Assembly (NCBI RefSeq): GCF_000427865.1
Contig: NZ_ATYV01000013.1
Span: 23,667 to 87,666 of the forward strand
Origin: Corynebacterium sputi DSM 45148
GTDB lineage: Bacteria > Actinomycetota > Actinomycetes > Mycobacteriales > Mycobacteriaceae
Length of the DNA: 64,000 nucleotides
Reading direction: 5' to 3'
This document shows positions 47,135-55,861 of the stretch, one piece after another. The translations under genes were made by a program, and so were the position numbers. The notes under the pieces are model-generated. The model made no database searches and was not told the DNA's origin. It saw only the letters and a list, made by a program, of their open reading frames with translations. Every line of letters begins with the position of its first letter. Positions within the stretch are counted from its first letter, which is position 1.

Positions 47135-48160
47135 CTACAGAGTGGTTGGGTCAGTATTGGCGCCGCAGAGGACGACGCACACCTTCTCGCCAACCGACGG
47201 AACGTAGGCGCCCTCAAGTGCCGCGAGTGCTGTCGCCGCTCCGTATTCGACGGCGATACGACGGTCCTTCCAGAGATTGGCGCGCGCTCGAATAATGTCG
47301 CCGTCGGACACGGTGATGGAGGAGGAGCTCTCTAGTTGAGTGGCATGAAGTGCGTATTGCGATGCACGGCGGGCGCCTAGGGAGTCAGCCGCTATGGAGT
47401 TCACCGGGATGTCGATAAGCTTCCCGGCCGCCAATGAGGCATTAAGGACCGCGGAGCCGTCGGGCTCGACCGCGACAGTTTGTATTCCATGGTGGTCTGC
47501 GGCCGTGGCAACGCCCGCGAAGAGTCCACCTCCACCGACTGCGACAACGATGGTGTCGATGTCTGGCACGTGAGTCCTGATGTCATCGACCAGAGTTCCG
47601 GCGCCAGCTGCGATGAGCGGATTGTCGTAGGCATGGGACGTCAACGCGCCGCTGGTAGCCGCGAAATCTTGGCACGCAGCATTGGCGTCTGCGTACTCCG
47701 AGCCAACTAGTTGAACATCTACGTCGTACGACCGCAGGCGTTCGATCTTTACCGTGGGAGCGGTAGTCGGGAGAAAGACCGTGGATGCGACCCCCAGTTC
47801 CTGGGCTGCCCATGCGCAGGCAAGCCCGGTGTTTCCTCCCGAGGCGATGGTGACTCCAGCATCGGGGAGCATCCCGGCGGCATGGTGAGCGCGCAGGAAG
47901 TTTTGTGCGCCCCGGGCCTTGAAAGAGCCGGTGTATTGCATGTACTCCAGTGCGAAGTGAAGGTCGTATTCGCCGGAGGCGCCAGGCTTTTCGACGCGCT
48001 CTGCGGGAGTCACCGTTACCGGCCGGACCCGACCCGCAATTCTCTCCGTAGCGTCGGAGATGTCGGAATAGGAGAGTGGGTCGGCGTCGGGATGTTTCAC
48101 GTGAAACAGTCTAAGACTCTGTCGCGCGGTAGAAGCGAGCGGCGTTGTTCCAGAAGACAT
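47135..48160 (-). CDS. PLP-dependent threonine dehydratase-like enzyme
   Basis: This fold-type II PLP enzyme of about 341 residues resembles serine/threonine dehydratases. The Schiff-base lysine is in TGSFKARGAQNFL, the substrate loop is IASGGNTGLACAWAAQELG and the phosphate-binding glycine loop is VVAVGGGGLFAGVA. There is no ACT-type regulatory domain, so it is a short catabolic form. The ATG at 48160 overlaps the amidohydrolase end; the first 25 residues include a parS copy read as LFHVKH, and a GTG inside that parS is a possible alternative start. Confidence 0.8.
   Translation of the reverse strand: MSSGTTPLASTARQSLRLFHVKHPDADPLSYSDISDATERIAGRVRPVTVTPAERVEKPGASGEYDLHFALEYMQYTGSFKARGAQNFLRAHHAAGMLPDAGVTIASGGNTGLACAWAAQELGVASTVFLPTTAPTVKIERLRSYDVDVQLVGSEYADANAACQDFAATSGALTSHAYDNPLIAAGAGTLVDDIRTHVPDIDTIVVAVGGGGLFAGVATAADHHGIQTVAVEPDGSAVLNASLAAGKLIDIPVNSIAADSLGARRASQYALHATQLESSSSITVSDGDIIRARANLWKDRRIAVEYGAATALAALEGAYVPSVGEKVCVVLCGANTDPTTL
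48093..48108. other. parS: parS site 6, inside a coding region
   Basis: An exact TGTTTCACGTGAAACA lies within the apparent 5' end of the dehydratase gene and just downstream of the amidohydrolase stop. Confidence 0.92.
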
Positions 48161-48875
48161 CCTCTACGTGATTGAAGCCAACAGCCTCTGCGAGCACGTC
48201 TAGGTCGGAACTATTGAACGGTCGCGCGGCTCGAGTTGAGGGGAGATCCGTACCGGCCATTAGTGCGGTTGGATCGACAGCCATGATGGCCTGAATGGTT
48301 TCTACCGGATCGATCTCTATCCGACCGAACCCAGTGGCTTTTACCTTGACGCCGTTCTCTACCAATCGCAGCAGAGTCGGCAGCCCCCCTCGATGCATTC
48401 CCAGGTGGTCAATACTGACGTTCGGAAGAGCTGTAAGGATTGACTCCAGATCGCCTAGTTCACGACTGTCGACGTATAACTCCGTGTGCCAGCCAACCAG
48501 ATCATGAACGCGCCGGGCTAACGTTTCCAAGTCCTCCAAACCTGCGGACCCGCCTCGGCGGAGATTGAAACGAATGGCACGAATGCCGGCGGAGTTGAGG
48601 CTCCTGATCTCTGCATCAGTTGTCGAGACTGGGATCTGGGTGACTCCAACGAACCCCGGACCGAGAGCAGCCAAGGCATCAACGAGATAACCCTGATCAA
48701 ATGCCTGGAAGGAACCGGATACAACCGCACCTCCGGCGACGTCGAGCCCCACCACTTGGTCGACATAGTCAGAAGCAAGAAATGGCTCGGGCATGAAGCC
48801 GTTGTTCTCCACTAAGGGATAGGCAGGGTCGATGATGTGGAAGTGGGCGTCAAAAAGTTGGGGCATGGACACCAT
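48111..48875 (-). CDS. Amidohydrolase-family TIM-barrel protein
   Basis: The 254-residue protein begins with the metal-binding FDAHFHIIDP motif of the amidohydrolase-2 group. VSIDHLGMHRGGLPTLLRL holds the next conserved His, and ALMAGTDLPSTRAARPF supplies the late catalytic Asp. This group includes decarboxylases and lactonases; the substrate is unknown. A start at 48866 is also possible. It overlaps the start of the dehydratase gene by about 50 bases, so the two are co-expressed. Confidence 0.78.
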   Translation of the reverse strand: MVSMPQLFDAHFHIIDPAYPLVENNGFMPEPFLASDYVDQVVGLDVAGGAVVSGSFQAFDQGYLVDALAALGPGFVGVTQIPVSTTDAEIRSLNSAGIRAIRFNLRRGGSAGLEDLETLARRVHDLVGWHTELYVDSRELGDLESILTALPNVSIDHLGMHRGGLPTLLRLVENGVKVKATGFGRIEIDPVETIQAIMAVDPTALMAGTDLPSTRAARPFNSSDLDVLAEAVGFNHVEDVFWNNAARFYRATES

Positions 48876-48895
48876 GGTCCCCGTCTTGGCATTAG

Positions 48896-49189
48896 TCAGC
48901 CATCGATGTCACCGACACTGTGCAATACCGAGATAAGGACATCCGCGAACGCTGCATTAGCCGCGTTGTCTTGAATCGGCTGTAGACGCCTGACAGCATC
49001 TCGGATCGCAGTGTCCCGTGCCTCGCCGGACCGGTGGACAGGAACGCCCGCAACAGCAGCGTCGGCCACTGCCGCGATGGCGCAGATTGCAGGCATAGAC
49101 CGCAGGTGACTGAGGTAGGACTCGCACACCTCGTCAGCAACGACAAGAACGTCCTCGGAGCTCAGCGATCGACCTAGTGGATCTGCCAT
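48896..49189 (-). CDS. Small protein of unknown function paired with an RHH protein
   Basis: This 97-residue protein is soluble, Ala/Val-rich and acidic. The opening LSSEDVLVVADEVCESYL resembles the first helix of Fic/Doc-type toxins, but the HxFxxGNxR catalytic motif is absent. It begins one base after the stop of the ribbon-helix-helix gene, so the two form a tight pair such as a toxin-antitoxin module. The function is not established. Confidence 0.55.
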   Translation of the reverse strand: MADPLGRSLSSEDVLVVADEVCESYLSHLRSMPAICAIAAVADAAVAGVPVHRSGEARDTAIRDAVRRLQPIQDNAANAAFADVLISVLHSVGDIDG

Positions 49190-49190
49190 C

Positions 49191-49403
49191 TCAGTCTCGA
49201 TCCCGACGGACCCGGTTCTCTACTGCCCGGTACTCCGCCACATCGCGCCTGGCGAGGTCTCGCACCTCAGTGGTCCGCACGGTTCGGGCAGCAGTCTCCA
49301 CGATGGCTCTGGTGGCTGCCTCCTGTTTGGACACGCCACGGAGTTGGGCGAGGAGGCTCAGAGCCTTGTCTTGTTCTGCAGTAAGTCTAAGAGTCATTGC
49401 CAT
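49191..49403 (-). CDS. Ribbon-helix-helix (CopG-like) DNA-binding protein
   Basis: The protein has 70 residues, chosen from the ATG at 49403. The N-terminal MTLRLTAEQDKALSLLAQ beta-strand-helix and VSKQEAATRAIVETAA second helix are the RHH pattern of antitoxins and small repressors. The C-terminal half is charged. The gene is divergent from gyrA with a 160-bp spacer and coupled to the 97-residue protein downstream. As an antitoxin it would be expected to repress its own operon. Confidence 0.7.
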   Translation of the reverse strand: MAMTLRLTAEQDKALSLLAQLRGVSKQEAATRAIVETAARTVRTTEVRDLARRDVAEYRAVENRVRRDRD

Positions 49404-49471
49404 GTGTCTGATCCGCCTTCCAGAATCACGGTGTGGCCCCCGAGTTGGTATCACGATGGTATCGAAAGGGA

Positions 49472-49482
49472 CGTCGTAAAGC
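49472..49482 (+). repeat. CGTCGTAAAGC word, one of seven copies
   Basis: This 11-base word lies in the gyrA leader. Exact copies occur on the plus strand at 36288-36298 and 42147-42157, and as the reverse complement at 6314-6324, 24502-24512, 39176-39186 and 62429-62439. Four share the longer ACGTCGTAAAGCA. The role is unknown. Confidence 0.6.
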
Positions 49483-49566
49483 ACTTTATGGGCTTCTGAG
49501 GCGCTTTTCGCGCCGTCACCGGGTAAGATGGGCCTGTCAACCGCTTTACAAGAACGAGGTGAACGA

Positions 49567-52110
49567 GTGAGCGACGATAACGGCTCCGGGATCATTCCCC
49601 ACGATGTGATCCACCCGATCGACATCAACGAGGAAATGCAGTCCTCGTACATCGACTACGCGATGTCGGTCATCGTCGGACGTGCCCTTCCGGAGGTCCG
49701 CGACGGCATGAAGCCGGTGCACCGGCGCATCCTGTACGCGATGTTCGACAACGGCTACCGGCCCGACCGCAGCTACGTGAAGTCCGCCAAGCCCGTCGCC
49801 GACACCATGGGTAACTACCACCCGCACGGTGACTCGGCGATCTACGACACCCTGGTGCGCATGGCCCAGCCGTGGTCGATGCGCTACCCACTCGTCGACG
49901 GACAGGGAAACTTCGGTTCCCGCGGCGACGACGGCCCGGCCGCGATGCGTTACACGGAGTCCCGTCTCACGCCGCTGGCGATGGAGATGGTCCGCGACAT
50001 CCGCGAGAACACCGTCGACTTCCAGCCGAACTACGACGGCAAGACCACTGAGCCGACGATCCTCCCGTCGCGCGTGCCGAGCCTGCTGATGAACGGCTCC
50101 GGCGGTATCGCCGTCGGTATGGCCACCAACATCCCGCCGCACAACCTCACCGAGGTCGGCGCAGCGATCAACTGGTGCCTGGAGAACCCCGAGGCCGACG
50201 AGAAGGACACGCTCGATGCGGTCATGTCTTTCATCAAGGGCCCCGATTTCCCGACGGCAGCCCAAATCGTCGGTGACTCCGGCATCAAGGACGCCTACAC
50301 CACCGGCCGTGGTTCTATCCGCATGCGTGGCGTGACCACCATCGAGGAGGAGAACGGCCGGCAGCAGATCACCATTACCGAGCTGCCGTACCAGGTGAAC
50401 CCGGACCGCCTCATCGCGAACATCGCCGAGCAGGTCCGCGATGGCCGCCTCGCCGGAATCTCCTCCATTGAGGATGAGACCGACCTGAAGTGGGGCATGC
50501 GCATCGTCGTGAAGCTCAAGCGCGATGCAGTGCCGCGCGTGGTGCTGAACAACCTGTACAAGCACTCGCAGCTGCAGACCAGCTTCGGCGCCAACATGCT
50601 GTCCATCGTTGATGGCGTGCCGCGCACCCTGCGAATCGACCAAATGGTGCGCCTGTACGTGGCCCACCAGATCGAGGTCATCGTCCGCCGTACCCAGTAC
50701 CGCCTGGATGAGGCCGAAAAGCGCGCCCACATCCTCCGCGGACTGGTGAAGGCACTGGACGCACTGGACGAGGTCATTGCCCTCATCCGTCGTTCCTCCA
50801 CCGTCGACATCGCTCGCACTGGCCTGATCGAGCTCCTTGACATCGATGAGGCCCAGGCAGATGCCATCCTCGCGATGCAGCTGCGCCGCCTGGCTGCCCT
50901 GGAGCGCCAGAAGATCATTGATGAACTCGCTGAGATCGAAGAGACCATCGCAGATCTGAAGGACATCCTGGCTAAGCCGGAGCGCCAGCGCTCCATCGTC
51001 CGTGATGAGCTGCAGGAGGTTATCGACAAGTTCGGCGATGAGCGCCGCACCGAAATCATCGGCTCTGTTGGCGACATCAGTGAAGAGGACCTGATCACCC
51101 GCGAGAACGTGGTCATCACGATCACCTCCACCGGCTACGCCAAGCGCATGAAGGTTGACTCCTTCAAGTCGCAGCGCCGCGGCGGCAAGGGCGTGCGGGG
51201 AGCGGACCTGAAGCAGGACGACATCATCCGTCACTTCTTCGTCTGCTCCACGCACGACTGGATTCTGTTCTTCACCAATGCCGGCCGGGTCTACCGGCTC
51301 AAGGCCTACGAGCTGCCGGAAGCAACCCGCAACGCTCGCGGCCAGCACGTGGCAAACCTGCTGGAGTTCCAGCCGGGGGAGAAGATTGCCGAAATCCTCC
51401 AGATCAGCTCCTACCAGGACGCCCCGTACCTGGTCCTGGCTACCCGCGAGGGCAAGGTCAAGAAGTCGCGCCTTGAGGACTACGACTCCGCACGGTCCTC
51501 CGGCCTGATCGCCGTCAACCTCAAGGACGGCGACGCCCTCATCGGCGCTCGCCTGTGCACCGGCGACGACGACCTGCTGCTGATCTCCCAGAAGGGCCAG
51601 TCCATCAGGTTCACCGCCTCTGACGATGCGTTGCGTCCGATGGGCCGCTCCACCGCTGGTGTCCTGGGCATGCGCTTCAAGGGTGACGACAAGCTACTCA
51701 GTATGGTCGTCGTCCGCGACGATCAGAACCTGCTGGTCGCTACGACCGGCGGCTACGGCAAGAAGACCCCGCTGGCCGAGTACTCGGTCCAGGGTCGCGG
51801 CGGCCAGGGCGTGCTCACCCTCAAGTACGACCCGAAGCGTGGCCCGCTGATGGGAGCACTGGTGGTCAGCAATGACGACGAGATCTTCGCCGTTACCTCC
51901 GCCGGAGACGTCGTCCGCACCCGCGTCGCAGAAGTTCGTGCGACCTCCCGTACGACAAAGGGCGTGCGCCTGGTCAATCTTGCGGAAGGCACCGAACTGC
52001 TCGCGATCGACCGTAATGTCGAGGACGAGGTGGAAGAGACCGCTGCAGCAGTCGCTGAAGGCGCTAATCCCACGCAGGTGTCGCTCAACCTGACCGACCG
52101 TAACGAGTAG
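49567..52110 (+). CDS. gyrA: DNA gyrase subunit A
   Basis: GyrA cuts and rejoins DNA through a catalytic tyrosine. The 847-residue protein begins with GTG. The quinolone-resistance region reads [20 protein letters not shown] with Ser90, Ala91 and Asp94, so the usual resistance substitutions are absent. Catalytic Tyr129 lies in [10 protein letters not shown]. The C-terminal beta-pinwheel with the GyrA-box [10 protein letters not shown] near residue 535 and several GyrA repeats are complete. A DUF3566 gene follows after 10 bases. Confidence 0.97.
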   Translation: MSDDNGSGIIPHDVIHPIDINEEMQSSYIDYAMSVIVGRALPEVRDGMKPVHRRILYAMFDNGYRPDRSYVKSAKPVADTMGNYHPHGDSAIYDTLVRMAQPWSMRYPLVDGQGNFGSRGDDGPAAMRYTESRLTPLAMEMVRDIRENTVDFQPNYDGKTTEPTILPSRVPSLLMNGSGGIAVGMATNIPPHNLTEVGAAINWCLENPEADEKDTLDAVMSFIKGPDFPTAAQIVGDSGIKDAYTTGRGSIRMRGVTTIEEENGRQQITITELPYQVNPDRLIANIAEQVRDGRLAGISSIEDETDLKWGMRIVVKLKRDAVPRVVLNNLYKHSQLQTSFGANMLSIVDGVPRTLRIDQMVRLYVAHQIEVIVRRTQYRLDEAEKRAHILRGLVKALDALDEVIALIRRSSTVDIARTGLIELLDIDEAQADAILAMQLRRLAALERQKIIDELAEIEETIADLKDILAKPERQRSIVRDELQEVIDKFGDERRTEIIGSVGDISEEDLITRENVVITITSTGYAKRMKVDSFKSQRRGGKGVRGADLKQDDIIRHFFVCSTHDWILFFTNAGRVYRLKAYELPEATRNARGQHVANLLEFQPGEKIAEILQISSYQDAPYLVLATREGKVKKSRLEDYDSARSSGLIAVNLKDGDALIGARLCTGDDDLLLISQKGQSIRFTASDDALRPMGRSTAGVLGMRFKGDDKLLSMVVVRDDQNLLVATTGGYGKKTPLAEYSVQGRGGQGVLTLKYDPKRGPLMGALVVSNDDEIFAVTSAGDVVRTRVAEVRATSRTTKGVRLVNLAEGTELLAIDRNVEDEVEETAAAVAEGANPTQVSLNLTDRNE

Positions 52111-52120
52111 GAGACCCACA

Positions 52121-52453
52121 ATGGCCCGTGAAACGACACTTGTGGTTCGACGGATCGACCCGTTGTCGACCCTGAAGATTTCGGCGTCCCTGGGAGTCAT
52201 CGGTTTCCTGGTGTGGATGATCGCCGCCGGCATCATCTACTTCGTGCTGAGCATGATGGGTGTGTGGAACAGTTTCGGCGAACTCGTCGGAGCGGAAATG
52301 CTCACTGCAGGGCCGATTCTCGGCGGCGCGGCAGGTGTCGGTGTTCTGTGGATGATCTTGTTCCCGGCGTTGCTGACGCTCGGTGCGGTCATCTACAACG
52401 CCTGCGCGGGCCTGGTCGGCGGCATCTCCGTCGTCCTGGGTGACAACAAGTAG
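52121..52453 (+). CDS. DUF3566 membrane protein
   Basis: This 110-residue protein has a conserved N-terminus with VVRRIDPLSTLKISASLG and two hydrophobic helices (about residues 30-50 and 75-100). It is the corynebacterial counterpart of the conserved protein after gyrA in mycobacteria (Rv0007 position), which has a longer N-terminus there. Function unknown; it probably shares the gyrA transcript. Confidence 0.85.
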   Translation: MARETTLVVRRIDPLSTLKISASLGVIGFLVWMIAAGIIYFVLSMMGVWNSFGELVGAEMLTAGPILGGAAGVGVLWMILFPALLTLGAVIYNACAGLVGGISVVLGDNK

Positions 52454-52456
52454 GAG

Positions 52457-52473
52457 GCCGGGCTCTGCCCGGC
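52457..52473 (+). terminator. Short GC hairpin after the DUF3566 gene
   Basis: GCCGGGC and GCCCGGC enclose a TCT loop just past the stop codon. There is no T-run, so termination is likely but not proven. Confidence 0.5.
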
Positions 52474-52632
52474 GTCTCCCTCTACACCCCTCCACTGAAC
52501 ATCACCGGAATAACCGGTGACAGGTGGGGGAGTGGCTCCACATAAGTGCGCTTTTCGTTGTACTGAAAATGCTCGCTGTGCAGGGGATTTGTATTTGTTA
52601 GACGATGCGGGTTATCTTTAATCCCGGTTCAC

Positions 52633-52709
52633 GGGCCTGTAGCTCAGGTGGTTAGAGCGCTTCACTGATAATGAAGAGGTCGGAGGTTCAAGTCCTCCTA
52701 GGCCCACCA
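52633..52709 (+). tRNA. tRNA-Ile (GAT)
   Basis: A full cloverleaf is seen: acceptor GGGCCTG/TAGGCCC, D-arm TAGCTCAGGTGGTTAGAG, anticodon loop CTGATAA (GAT) on a CTTCA/TGAAG stem, TTCAAGT loop, and an encoded CCA end. It follows gyrA as in other actinobacteria. Confidence 0.97.
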
Positions 52710-52764
52710 CTCCCGTTTCTTTTCGGAGAAGCAGGAGTTGAGGTTGGAAACGATCTCAGGACCA

Positions 52765-52837
52765 GGGGCTTTAGCTCAATTGGTAGAGCACCACCTTTGC
52801 AAGGTGGGGGTCAGGGGTTCGATTCCCCTAAGCTCCA
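52765..52837 (+). tRNA. tRNA-Ala (TGC)
   Basis: The cloverleaf has acceptor GGGGCTT/AAGCTCC, D-arm TAGCTCAATTGGTAGAG, anticodon loop with TGC on a CCACC/GGTGG-type stem and TTCGATT loop. The full CCA is not encoded (ACA follows). It lies 55 bases after tRNA-Ile. Confidence 0.96.
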
Positions 52838-52848
52838 CAGTTCGTGGA

Positions 52849-52873
52849 AATCCCGGTCATTGCGACCGGGATT
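52849..52873 (+). terminator. Hairpin after tRNA-Ala
   Basis: AATCCCGGTC and GACCGGGATT form a perfect 10-base stem with an ATTGC loop directly after the tRNA; it likely ends the tRNA transcript. Confidence 0.65.
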
Positions 52874-53273
52874 CTCTGCATTTCCAGCCCGCGCTATTCG
52901 CCCAGTCGGGGCTTTGGGTCGCTGCCTCGCCGGGGCTCCTTTCACTGCACCCTCCTTTCGTTTTTCGCATTATTGACGAATCCCTCTTTTATTTTCAGTC
53001 TCCATTAATATCTAATCTCCTGACCTGGGGTTACTGGATATGGACTGATCAAAGAAGGGGGATCTGTGTTCGGCGGCCTCAATGAAAAGGGGGTGCAGTC
53101 AACAGGCGGTCAAGGGGCAGTCAGCGGGCAGGTGACAATTGTGCAGGCCACAAGGCTGCGCCAACTGCAACAACACAGTCGGCGAACTCAGGCCTACCCT
53201 CGGCAGTGGTCGGTTCGTATATGAACGCGGCCCTTCGGACAGCTCACGAGCAGTACTACGAAGGGAAGATCTG
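52874..53273. other. Gene-free stretch before the aldo-keto reductase
   Basis: About 400 bp hold no supported gene. A short reading with CxxxxxCxxC spacing (around 53139-53200) is in frame with the reductase but lacks a good start. An AAGGGAAG ribosome site for the reductase lies at the right end. No operator was recognised. Confidence 0.4.
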
Positions 53274-54122
53274 ATGAGCACGGCACGTACTGAAACAACG
53301 CGCACCTCCCACAGTGGCCTGACGCTGCCGAAGATCGGCTTCGGCACCTACAAGTTGAAGGGTGCAGAGGGCTCCGATGCGGTGGTGAGGGCAATCGACA
53401 AGGGATATACCCTCCTGGATTCGGCCTATAACTACGAGAATGAGGGAACCGTCGGTAATGCGGTGCAGGCCTCCTGGGTGAGCCGTGAGGATCTGATCGT
53501 CACCTCGAAGCTCCCGGGTCGCTACCAGAAGCATGATGATGCGCTGACCACGATCGAAGAGAGCGTTTACCGCACTGGTCTGGACTACATCGACCTGTAC
53601 TTGATCCACTGGCCCAACCCGAACCAGGGCCTCTATGTAGAGGCCTGGGAAGCGATGATCGAAGCCCGCGAGCGTGGCCTCATCAAGGCCATCGGTGTGA
53701 GTAATTTCCTCCCGGAGCACCTAGAGACTCTGGAGAAGAAGACTGGCGTGCTTCCCGACGTCAACCAAATCGAACTCCACCCCTACTTCCCGCAGACTGA
53801 ACAGTTGGCATACGACGCTGAACATGGAATCCTCACCGAGTCGTGGAGCCCCATCGGCCGGGGAAATGATCTCCTGGGCCGAAAGGACATTGGCAAAATC
53901 GCCGAGGCTCACAATGCCACCCCAGGACAGGTTGTTCTGGCATGGCATATTGCTCGTGGAGCCATTCCTATCCCGAAGGCGGCCTCGGACAAGCGGCAGT
54001 TGGAGAATCTCGCTGCCGTGGACATCGTGCTGGACCCGGCGGAAGTGGACGCCATCACTGCCCTCGGCAGCCCCGACGGACGCCTGAAGGATCAGGACCC
54101 GGCGGTCTACGAGGAGTTCTGA
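53274..54122 (+). CDS. Aldo-keto reductase
   Basis: This is a 282-residue NADPH-dependent (beta/alpha)8-barrel oxidoreductase. The catalytic tetrad is visible: Asp and Tyr in LLDSAYNYENE near residue 45, Lys in TSKLPGRYQ near 78 and His in LYLIHWPNPNQ near 110. AIGVSNFLPEHLETL and the cofactor motif IPIPKAASDKRQLENL near 240 are complete. It resembles 2,5-diketogluconate reductase-like enzymes of broad substrate range. It starts at the ATG 53274 after AAGGGAAG. Monocistronic. Confidence 0.9.
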   Translation: MSTARTETTRTSHSGLTLPKIGFGTYKLKGAEGSDAVVRAIDKGYTLLDSAYNYENEGTVGNAVQASWVSREDLIVTSKLPGRYQKHDDALTTIEESVYRTGLDYIDLYLIHWPNPNQGLYVEAWEAMIEARERGLIKAIGVSNFLPEHLETLEKKTGVLPDVNQIELHPYFPQTEQLAYDAEHGILTESWSPIGRGNDLLGRKDIGKIAEAHNATPGQVVLAWHIARGAIPIPKAASDKRQLENLAAVDIVLDPAEVDAITALGSPDGRLKDQDPAVYEEF

Positions 54123-54262
54123 TCTCCTAGCGCGTGCGCCCGCGGGCCCAAACGGGGGCAGAGACGAGTCTCACGGTCTCAGAGAGGTCTAAATATGGGG
54201 ATCTGCTGGTAAAACGGTAAGAAAGTGCCGTTCTACACCGTTCACCAGCGATCGGAACAATC

Positions 54263-55846
54263 ATGTTGCAGTGGTTCGTTGACAGTCCTCTTTTGACCAT
54301 TTTCTTCTGCGTCGGTGTGGGCGCAGTGCTGGGAAGTATTCGGTTCGGACCGGTGTCTTTCGGTTCCGCGGGAGCACTGTTCGTGGCACTGGCACTGTCG
54401 GCGATCGAGCCCGATGTCGCCATATCGCCGCTGGTCACGAGCCTGGCACTATGTGTCTTCTGCTACATGGTCGGCGTTGCGGCAGGGCCCTCGTTCCTGG
54501 GTGCGCTGAAATCAGGATGGAAGATCGTCCTTGTGGTGGTCACGGCGATTGTGGCGATGGCGGGAGTTGCACTGGGCGTCGGGAAGGCGCTTGGTTTTGA
54601 TATCGGTTTGATTGCTGGCGCCTTCGCAGGCACCGGCTCCTCGACGCCGGCTCTTGGTGCGGTTCAGCAGCAATTGGCGGGCGGTGGTGAGCCGCCGGCG
54701 GGCCCGGCGATTGGTTATGCCGTTGGATATCCGATCACGGTGTTGGTCACGATTTTGGCCTGCTCGTACCTCATGAGTGTTGGTCGGAAGCGGCCGACGG
54801 CAGAGGACAAGGAGGTTGTGCATCCGATCATCGTGCGGACTTTGCGCATGATCGGGAATCCGAAGATGACTGTCCGGGATCTGTCGGAACGCTACGACGC
54901 GGTCATTTCACGCCTCACTCGCAACGGCACCACCGTCGTGGCTGGTGCAAAAGAATCGCTTGACGACGGTGACCTTGTTACCGTCACCGCCCGCGCAGAC
55001 GAGTACGAACGCGTGGCGGAGGACTTGGGAGAGTCGTCCGACCATGAACCGTGGATGGATCGCAGTGACATCGACTTTCGTCGTATCACCTTGTCGAATC
55101 CGAAGTATGTCAGTCGGCCGTTAAGTTCCCTCGGTTTAGAAGAGCGTTACGACGCCATGGCCAGCCGCGTGCGACGCGGCGACGTTGACTTCATTGCGAC
55201 TCCGGAATTTGTCCTCCAGAGCGGTGACCGCATTCGCGTCACCGCGCACCGGTCGGATCTGAAGAAGATCGCGAAGGACTTGGGCGACTCCGAGCGCGCG
55301 GCTGGCGACATCAATGCCATTGGACTTGGCTTAGGCCTGACCATTGGTTTGTTGTTGGCATTCGTGCAGATTCCGTTGCCCGGCGGCGGAACCCTGACGC
55401 TGGGTACGGCGACGGCTCCACTGATCGCCGGTGTTGTCCTCGGCGCGATCGGCAGGACCGGTCCGGTGGTGTGGACGCTGCCTCCAGGAGTGTCGAACAC
55501 GCTCAATCAGTTTGCTCTCGTGGTGTTCTTGGTGGGTGTGGGAACCGGTGCTGGCTCCGGACTCGTGACTGCGCTGGCCGATGAGGCGCTGCCATTGATC
55601 GGGCTGATTTTGTCGATCACGCTGGTCCACGCACTGGTGTGTGTCGTTGGACTGCGATCGGTGCTGGGACTAGGTACGGCGAATGCGCTGGGCGGCATTA
55701 CCGGTTCTCAGTTGAACCCTGCTCCGTACGCTTACGCGATGGGAAAGGTCCCGGACCAGCGACTGGCCATCACTTACGCGATGCTGTTCCCAGTGAGCAT
55801 GATCTTGAAGGTGCTCGTCGCGCAGCTCATGATTGTGTTCTTCTGA
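54263..55846 (+). CDS. AspT/YidE/YbjL-type antiporter with two TrkA-C domains
   Basis: The 527-residue transporter has two membrane halves of about five helices each, separated by two regulatory TrkA-C (RCK-C) domains at about residues 185-260 and 270-345 (motifs SLDDGDLVTVTARADEYERV and FVLQSGDRIRVTAHRSDLKK). The duplicated membrane motifs GAFAGTGSSTPALGAVQQQL and LGGITGSQLNPAPYAYAMG are the family marks. Family members exchange dicarboxylic amino acids such as aspartate for alanine; the substrate here is unproven. It faces the decayed histidine kinase. Confidence 0.88.
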   Translation: MLQWFVDSPLLTIFFCVGVGAVLGSIRFGPVSFGSAGALFVALALSAIEPDVAISPLVTSLALCVFCYMVGVAAGPSFLGALKSGWKIVLVVVTAIVAMAGVALGVGKALGFDIGLIAGAFAGTGSSTPALGAVQQQLAGGGEPPAGPAIGYAVGYPITVLVTILACSYLMSVGRKRPTAEDKEVVHPIIVRTLRMIGNPKMTVRDLSERYDAVISRLTRNGTTVVAGAKESLDDGDLVTVTARADEYERVAEDLGESSDHEPWMDRSDIDFRRITLSNPKYVSRPLSSLGLEERYDAMASRVRRGDVDFIATPEFVLQSGDRIRVTAHRSDLKKIAKDLGDSERAAGDINAIGLGLGLTIGLLLAFVQIPLPGGGTLTLGTATAPLIAGVVLGAIGRTGPVVWTLPPGVSNTLNQFALVVFLVGVGTGAGSGLVTALADEALPLIGLILSITLVHALVCVVGLRSVLGLGTANALGGITGSQLNPAPYAYAMGKVPDQRLAITYAMLFPVSMILKVLVAQLMIVFF

Positions 55847-55861
55847 TCTGATGCCGGGGAT

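Noticed and set aside
49546..51348. Open frame of 600 codons opposite gyrA
   Set aside because: Antisense shadow; no motif.
53139..53273. N-terminal extension of the aldo-keto reductase with a CxxC-like group
   Set aside because: Family members start at the chosen ATG, which has a good ribosome site; the extension shows no similarity.
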